Assembly: GCA_963800275.1 (NCBI GenBank)
Contig: CAWDAI010000016.1
Coordinates: 1-64,000 of the forward strand
Source: JAFMJV01 sp963800275
Lineage (GTDB): Bacteria > Chloroflexota > Limnocylindria > Limnocylindrales > CSP1-4
Direction: 5' to 3'
Length of the DNA: 64,000 nucleotides
Part shown: positions 60,915 to 64,000 of the stretch, one piece after another
Layout: each line of letters begins with the position of its first letter
How positions within the stretch are numbered: position 1 is the stretch's first letter
Position numbers and translations under genes: made by a program
The notes under the pieces: model-generated
Databases searched by the model: none
Told to the model about the DNA's origin: nothing
What the model saw: the letters and a program-made list of their open reading frames with translations, nothing else

Positions 60915-61928
60915 GACTTGCTGCCCTTCCCGGCCTTCCTGGCCTTCTTGCCCTTCTTGTCCGACTTCGACTTCTTGCCGGCCGCGGCGGCGAGCTCCGC
61001 CGCGACCGGGTCGGCGTCGACACCTGCGGGCGCCTGGACCATGAGTTCGGCCTTGACGCTCTGGAGCTGCGCCCGGGCGTCGTCGCTGACGGTGGGGTAC
61101 TGGGGGTCGATGCCGATCAGGGCATCGGCGATGACGCCGGCGGCCGCCACCCGCGCGAAGGGCTTGTCGTCGGCGGGGATGACGTACCACGGCGCCCACT
61201 CGGTGCTGGTATTGGAAAGAACGTCGCTGAAAGCCTTCTGGTAGTCGTCCCAGAAGGTGCGCTCATGCGCGTCGGCTGGCGCTGAACTTCCAGTTCTTGT
61301 CGGGCTCGTCGATGCGCGACAGGAAGCGGCGGCGCTGCTCCTCTTTGCTCAGGTTGAGGAAGAGCTTGACGAAGCGGTAGCCCTGGTCGGTGAGATAGCG
61401 CTCCCAGTCGTTGATCTCGCGGTAGCGTCGCTTCCAGACGTCACCCTTCTTCGAGCTCGGTGGCAGCTTCTGGCCGGCCAGGATCTGGGGGTGGACCCGC
61501 ACGACGAGCACTTCCTCGTAGTGGGAGCGGTTGAAGATGCCGATGTGGCCGCGCTCAGGCAGCTTGCGCTGGTAGCGCCAGAGGTAGTCGTGGTCGAGCT
61601 CGGTGGCGGAGGGCGTCTTGAAGCCGTTCACCTCCACGCCCTGCGGGTTGACCCCGCTCATGACGTGGCGGATGGTGCCATCCTTGCCGGCCGCGTCCAT
61701 GGCCTGGAGCACGACGACCACGCCATAGGTGTCCTGCGCGGCCAGCCGCGCCTGGTACTCCGCGAGCAGCTCGATGCCGGAGGCGAGCACCTCCTTCTTC
61801 TCGCTCTTGGTGGCCTCCGCGGTGACCTTCGCGGGGTCGAAATCGCGCGGCAGCCGGACCCTGCGTCCGGGCTCCACCTTGAACGGCTCGATGAAACGTG
61901 CGATGCGTTTGGGGGTGATCGTTGCCAC
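60911..61928 (-). CDS. ppk2: Polyphosphate kinase 2 (PPK2), interrupted by a frameshift
   Basis: About 338 residues across one frame break. The first part (GTG at 61928 with GGAGGG upstream) has Walker A-like VVLQAMDAAGKDG, then FNRSHYEEVLVVRVHPQ (lid/catalytic region) and RFVKLFLNLSKEEQRRRF. The frame breaks at the GG at 61274-61275; removing one base continues NWKFSASDAHERTFWDDYQKAF and, further on, WYVIPADDKPFARVAAAGV, ending at 60911 with a Lys-rich tail. PPK2 moves phosphate between polyphosphate and nucleotides. The gene is immediately coupled to a P-type ATPase, which is unusual. The break is of the same type as those elsewhere. Confidence 0.87.
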
Positions 61929-62169
61929 CGTCGGCCCTCCGTCTCCTGGTCTCGTCGGCTCAGCGGTCGTTGATGCCGTGAGACCGTGATCGGCCAAGCG
62001 AGCGCGAACAGCGAGATGACCGAGCGCCGCTGGGTCGATCTCCAGTGAACAGGCCCCGCTGCGGGTGGTCATCGTCCACATCGGATGATGTGGAACAGCC
62101 GGAGAGCGCGCCCAATGGGTACCAGGCGCGTCCCTGGGCACGCCACCAGCGCCGGGCGGAGGATGGACC
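61929..62169. other. Divergent region upstream of PPK2 and the CMD-like gene
   Basis: These 241 bases lie between the minus-strand PPK2 operon and a plus-strand small gene and must hold both promoters. A short plus-strand inverted repeat (CATCGGATGATG around 62077-62089) was seen but not resolved. No gene was supported. Confidence 0.35.
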
Positions 62170-62517
62170 ATGCGATCTGCGGAGACGACGCTCCGTCGGC
62201 TCACGATCGGAGAGCCCCATCTGCTCGCCGCGATGGTCGATCCCGACGATGACGAGACCGGTCCGGCCAGGCTCGATGAACGTTCAGAGGCACTGGTCCA
62301 GATCGGTGCTCTGGTGGCACTCGATGCCCCAGCCACGGCATACCGGAACGCGGTGCAGACCGCATTGGAGGCGGGAGCCACCGTGGAGGACCTGGTGGCG
62401 GTGCTCTATGCGGTCGCCGTCTCGGTGGGCTCGGCGAAGATCGTCTCCGCGGCGCCCAAGATCGCGATCACGGCCGGGTACGATGTCGATGCTGCGCTCG
62501 AAGCTCGCGAGCCCTAG
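62170..62517 (+). CDS. Carboxymuconolactone decarboxylase (CMD)-like protein
   Basis: A 115-residue helical protein. RLDERSEALVQIGALVAL and RNAVQTALEAGATVEDLVAVLY match the CMD helix pair; VSVGSAKIVSAAPKI follows. There is no CxxC as in AhpD-type peroxidase partners, so a reducing role is unlikely. Activity unknown. It stands alone between PPK2 and the MalT-like regulator. Confidence 0.75.
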   Translation: MRSAETTLRRLTIGEPHLLAAMVDPDDDETGPARLDERSEALVQIGALVALDAPATAYRNAVQTALEAGATVEDLVAVLYAVAVSVGSAKIVSAAPKIAITAGYDVDAALEAREP

Positions 62518-62693
62518 CCGGACGTTCCACAGCTCTTCTGCGCACCGCCGAACTCGTGCACGCTCGGCCTTGCCCCCTGTTCACGGTCGGCCCCTCCGTA
62601 CGTGACCTTCGGCCGTCCGCGGCGGCACTCTGCGTGGTCGGACCACGGGGTGGTACGGTCCGGAACCGAGAGTTCACCACCTGGCGGGAGGCC

Positions 62694-64000
62694 ATGAGAG
62701 AGACAGCGCGCGGTGGACAACGTCCCGAGCAGTCGCGCGGTGAACAGGTGGGTGCGCCGGCCGGATTCGTCCCGTTCCGGTTGGTGGAGGCCAAGCTTCG
62801 CCGGCCTTCGATGGGGGCACACATGGTTCGGAGAGAGCGGCTCCGAACCGAGATCACCGCCGACCGCACGGCGGCGGTGATCTCGATCATCGCCCCCGCC
62901 GGCTACGGGAAGACCGTGCTGCTCGCCGATTGGGCGGCCGACGAGGAGCGACCCATCGCCTGGCTCTCCCTCGATGAGCTCGACAACGAACCGAGCATCC
63001 TGCTTGCCTATCTGGCTGCAGCCATCGATCGTATCGAGCCCATCGAACCGTCCATCGGCTCGATGCTGACGGCGCCCGGACCGCGCATCCTCGCGCGGGC
63101 CGTACCGCGTCTCGCGACCGAGCTGCATCGCTGGAGCCGCCCAGGTGTTCTCGTCCTCGACGACTTCCACCGGCTCACCGACCAGCGATGTCTCGACGCG
63201 ATGGCGCTGCTCATCGAATACCGGCCGCTGGGCGTGCAGATCGTCATCGCCGGAAGGTCGGATCCAGGCATCCCGCTTATGAAACTTCGCGTCCAGCGTG
63301 ACCTCGTCGAGATCGACCGCCGTGCCCTTGCGTTCACGGCCGAAGAGACACGCGCGCTCACGAGTGCCGCCGGCCATCGGCTGAACGAGGAGGAGGCGCG
63401 GTCACTGGCCGCGGAGACGGAGGGCTGGGCAGCCGCCATCTACCTGTCGACGCTCGCCGCCAAGCGTCGCACCCAAGTCGTCTCCGAAACGAGTGTGGAC
63501 CCGGGTCACGACGATCTCGTCGCCGAGTACATGCGTGTCGCGCTGGGCACGGACCTCAGCGTCGATGATCTCGCCGTGCTCATGCATACCTCCATCCTCG
63601 AGATCGTGGAGGAGCACATCGCTGCCAGCGTTGCCGACGGGGATGGCACCGCCGCGCGGCTGAGATCGTTGGCGCGCACGAACCAGCTCATCTCGGTGGT
63701 CGAAGGCGAGCCCAGGTCGTATCGCTACCATCAACTACTGCGGGACTACCTTCTCGCGGAGCTCGAGCGGGCTGCACCAGGTACCGTGCCACAGCTCCAT
63801 CGCCGCGCGTCTGCGGCATACGCTGCAGCGGGCCAGCCCGAGCTGGCGATCGAGCATTCGCTCCTGGGCCAAGACTCGGATGCGACCGCACGCCTGGTCC
63901 TGCGGTCCGCGATCCTGGCCCACTACGCTGGCCAGACCGAACGAGTCGACCGCTGGCTGGGGAGCTTCGATGAGGAGCAGTTCAGGCGGCTGCCTCCGCT
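62694..64000 (+). CDS. MalT-like STAND-family ATPase transcriptional regulator, 3' end missing
   Basis: The ATG at 62694 (GGGAGG just before) starts a frame that is open to the window end, giving 435 residues. The typical N-terminus FRLVEAKLRRPSMGAHMVRR precedes Walker A APAGYGKT (residues 68-74); Walker B is LVLDDFHRL. Later helices (TEGWAAAIYLSTLAA; RYHQLLRDYLLAELE) match MalT/LuxR STAND ATPases. The C-terminal LuxR helix-turn-helix is outside the window, so DNA binding is inferred. The ligand is not known. Confidence 0.85.
   Translation, partial: MRETARGGQRPEQSRGEQVGAPAGFVPFRLVEAKLRRPSMGAHMVRRERLRTEITADRTAAVISIIAPAGYGKTVLLADWAADEERPIAWLSLDELDNEPSILLAYLAAAIDRIEPIEPSIGSMLTAPGPRILARAVPRLATELHRWSRPGVLVLDDFHRLTDQRCLDAMALLIEYRPLGVQIVIAGRSDPGIPLMKLRVQRDLVEIDRRALAFTAEETRALTSAAGHRLNEEEARSLAAETEGWAAAIYLSTLAAKRRTQVVSETSVDPGHDDLVAEYMRVALGTDLSVDDLAVLMHTSILEIVEEHIAASVADGDGTAARLRSLARTNQLISVVEGEPRSYRYHQLLRDYLLAELERAAPGTVPQLHRRASAAYAAAGQPELAIEHSLLGQDSDATARLVLRSAILAHYAGQTERVDRWLGSFDEEQFRRLPP

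Noticed and set aside
60915..61199. N-terminal extension of the P-type ATPase to 61199
   Set aside because: This stretch is out of frame with, and overlaps, the true C-terminus of PPK2; its composition is Arg-rich, and the ATG at 60914 overlaps the PPK2 stop in the usual ATGA way.

Overview
The window is GC-rich (roughly two thirds G+C), gene-dense DNA with Shine-Dalgarno-led genes and many 1-8 nt gene overlaps. No rRNA, tRNA, insertion sequence, prophage or CRISPR array was seen. The gene mix (LacI-controlled YtfQRT-like importer, type III glutamine synthetase, MalT-like STAND regulator, DUF4242 protein, PPK2, GH130 plus GT4 glycan genes, AniA-like nitrite reductase) suits a free-living heterotroph of Chloroflexota (Limnocylindria-like) or, less likely, Actinomycetota. 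That placement is inference; no phylogenetic marker was analysed.

Region by region. 1-1585: end of an oligopeptide ABC operon. 1.6-7.2 kb: membrane protein, MFS transporter, and two C39-like cysteine-peptidase proteins flanking a frameshifted murJ. 7.4-15.9 kb: a six-gene minus-strand operon (YtfQ-like binding protein, ATPase, two permeases of which one carries an extra C-terminal domain, a lipoprotein and a TlpA-like thioredoxin), divergent from a LacI regulator across two near-identical operators. 15.9-19.0 kb: broken small genes, a yybP-ykoY-type riboswitch upstream of terC, and a zinc-ribbon/HIRAN-like protein. 19.2-23.1 kb: DapA-family lyase, FGGY kinase, class II aldolase and HAD phosphatase, an unassigned sugar pathway. 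23.3-28.2 kb: MarR/membrane-protein pair, DUF2161 nuclease-like protein, Rrf2 regulator divergent from nirK, GNAT. 28.2-30.3 kb: glnN.

30.5-36.3 kb: PfkB/KDG-type kinase divergent from a binding protein plus two permeases and a GntR/FCD regulator; the divergent region has a good promoter with an operator-like palindrome, and an intercistronic hairpin follows the binding protein. 36.3-41.7 kb: serine-hydrolase remnant, GH13 TreS-like gene with a 43-aa companion, SDR, MacB/FtsX-type exporter. 42.0-43.1 kb: two small proteins. 43.1-53.4 kb: glycan region with three GT4 glycosyltransferases, a debranching-enzyme-like protein, a barrel-type protein and a GH130 phosphorylase-family protein, interleaved with a low-affinity iron permease, a 48-aa membrane protein, a PH-like and a DUF202 protein. 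53.6-62.5 kb: small secreted and membrane proteins, PiT/DUF47 phosphate uptake, TMEM175-like channel, and PPK2 overlapping a P-type ATPase. 62.7 kb to the end: 5' part of a MalT-like ATPase regulator.

Functional picture: sugar and peptide import, handling of an internal or surface glycan, phosphate/polyphosphate and metal homeostasis, and an NO/nitrite module. Six genes carry frame breaks; five of these breaks have the form of one extra G or C. The reader should suspect consensus errors before calling these pseudogenes.
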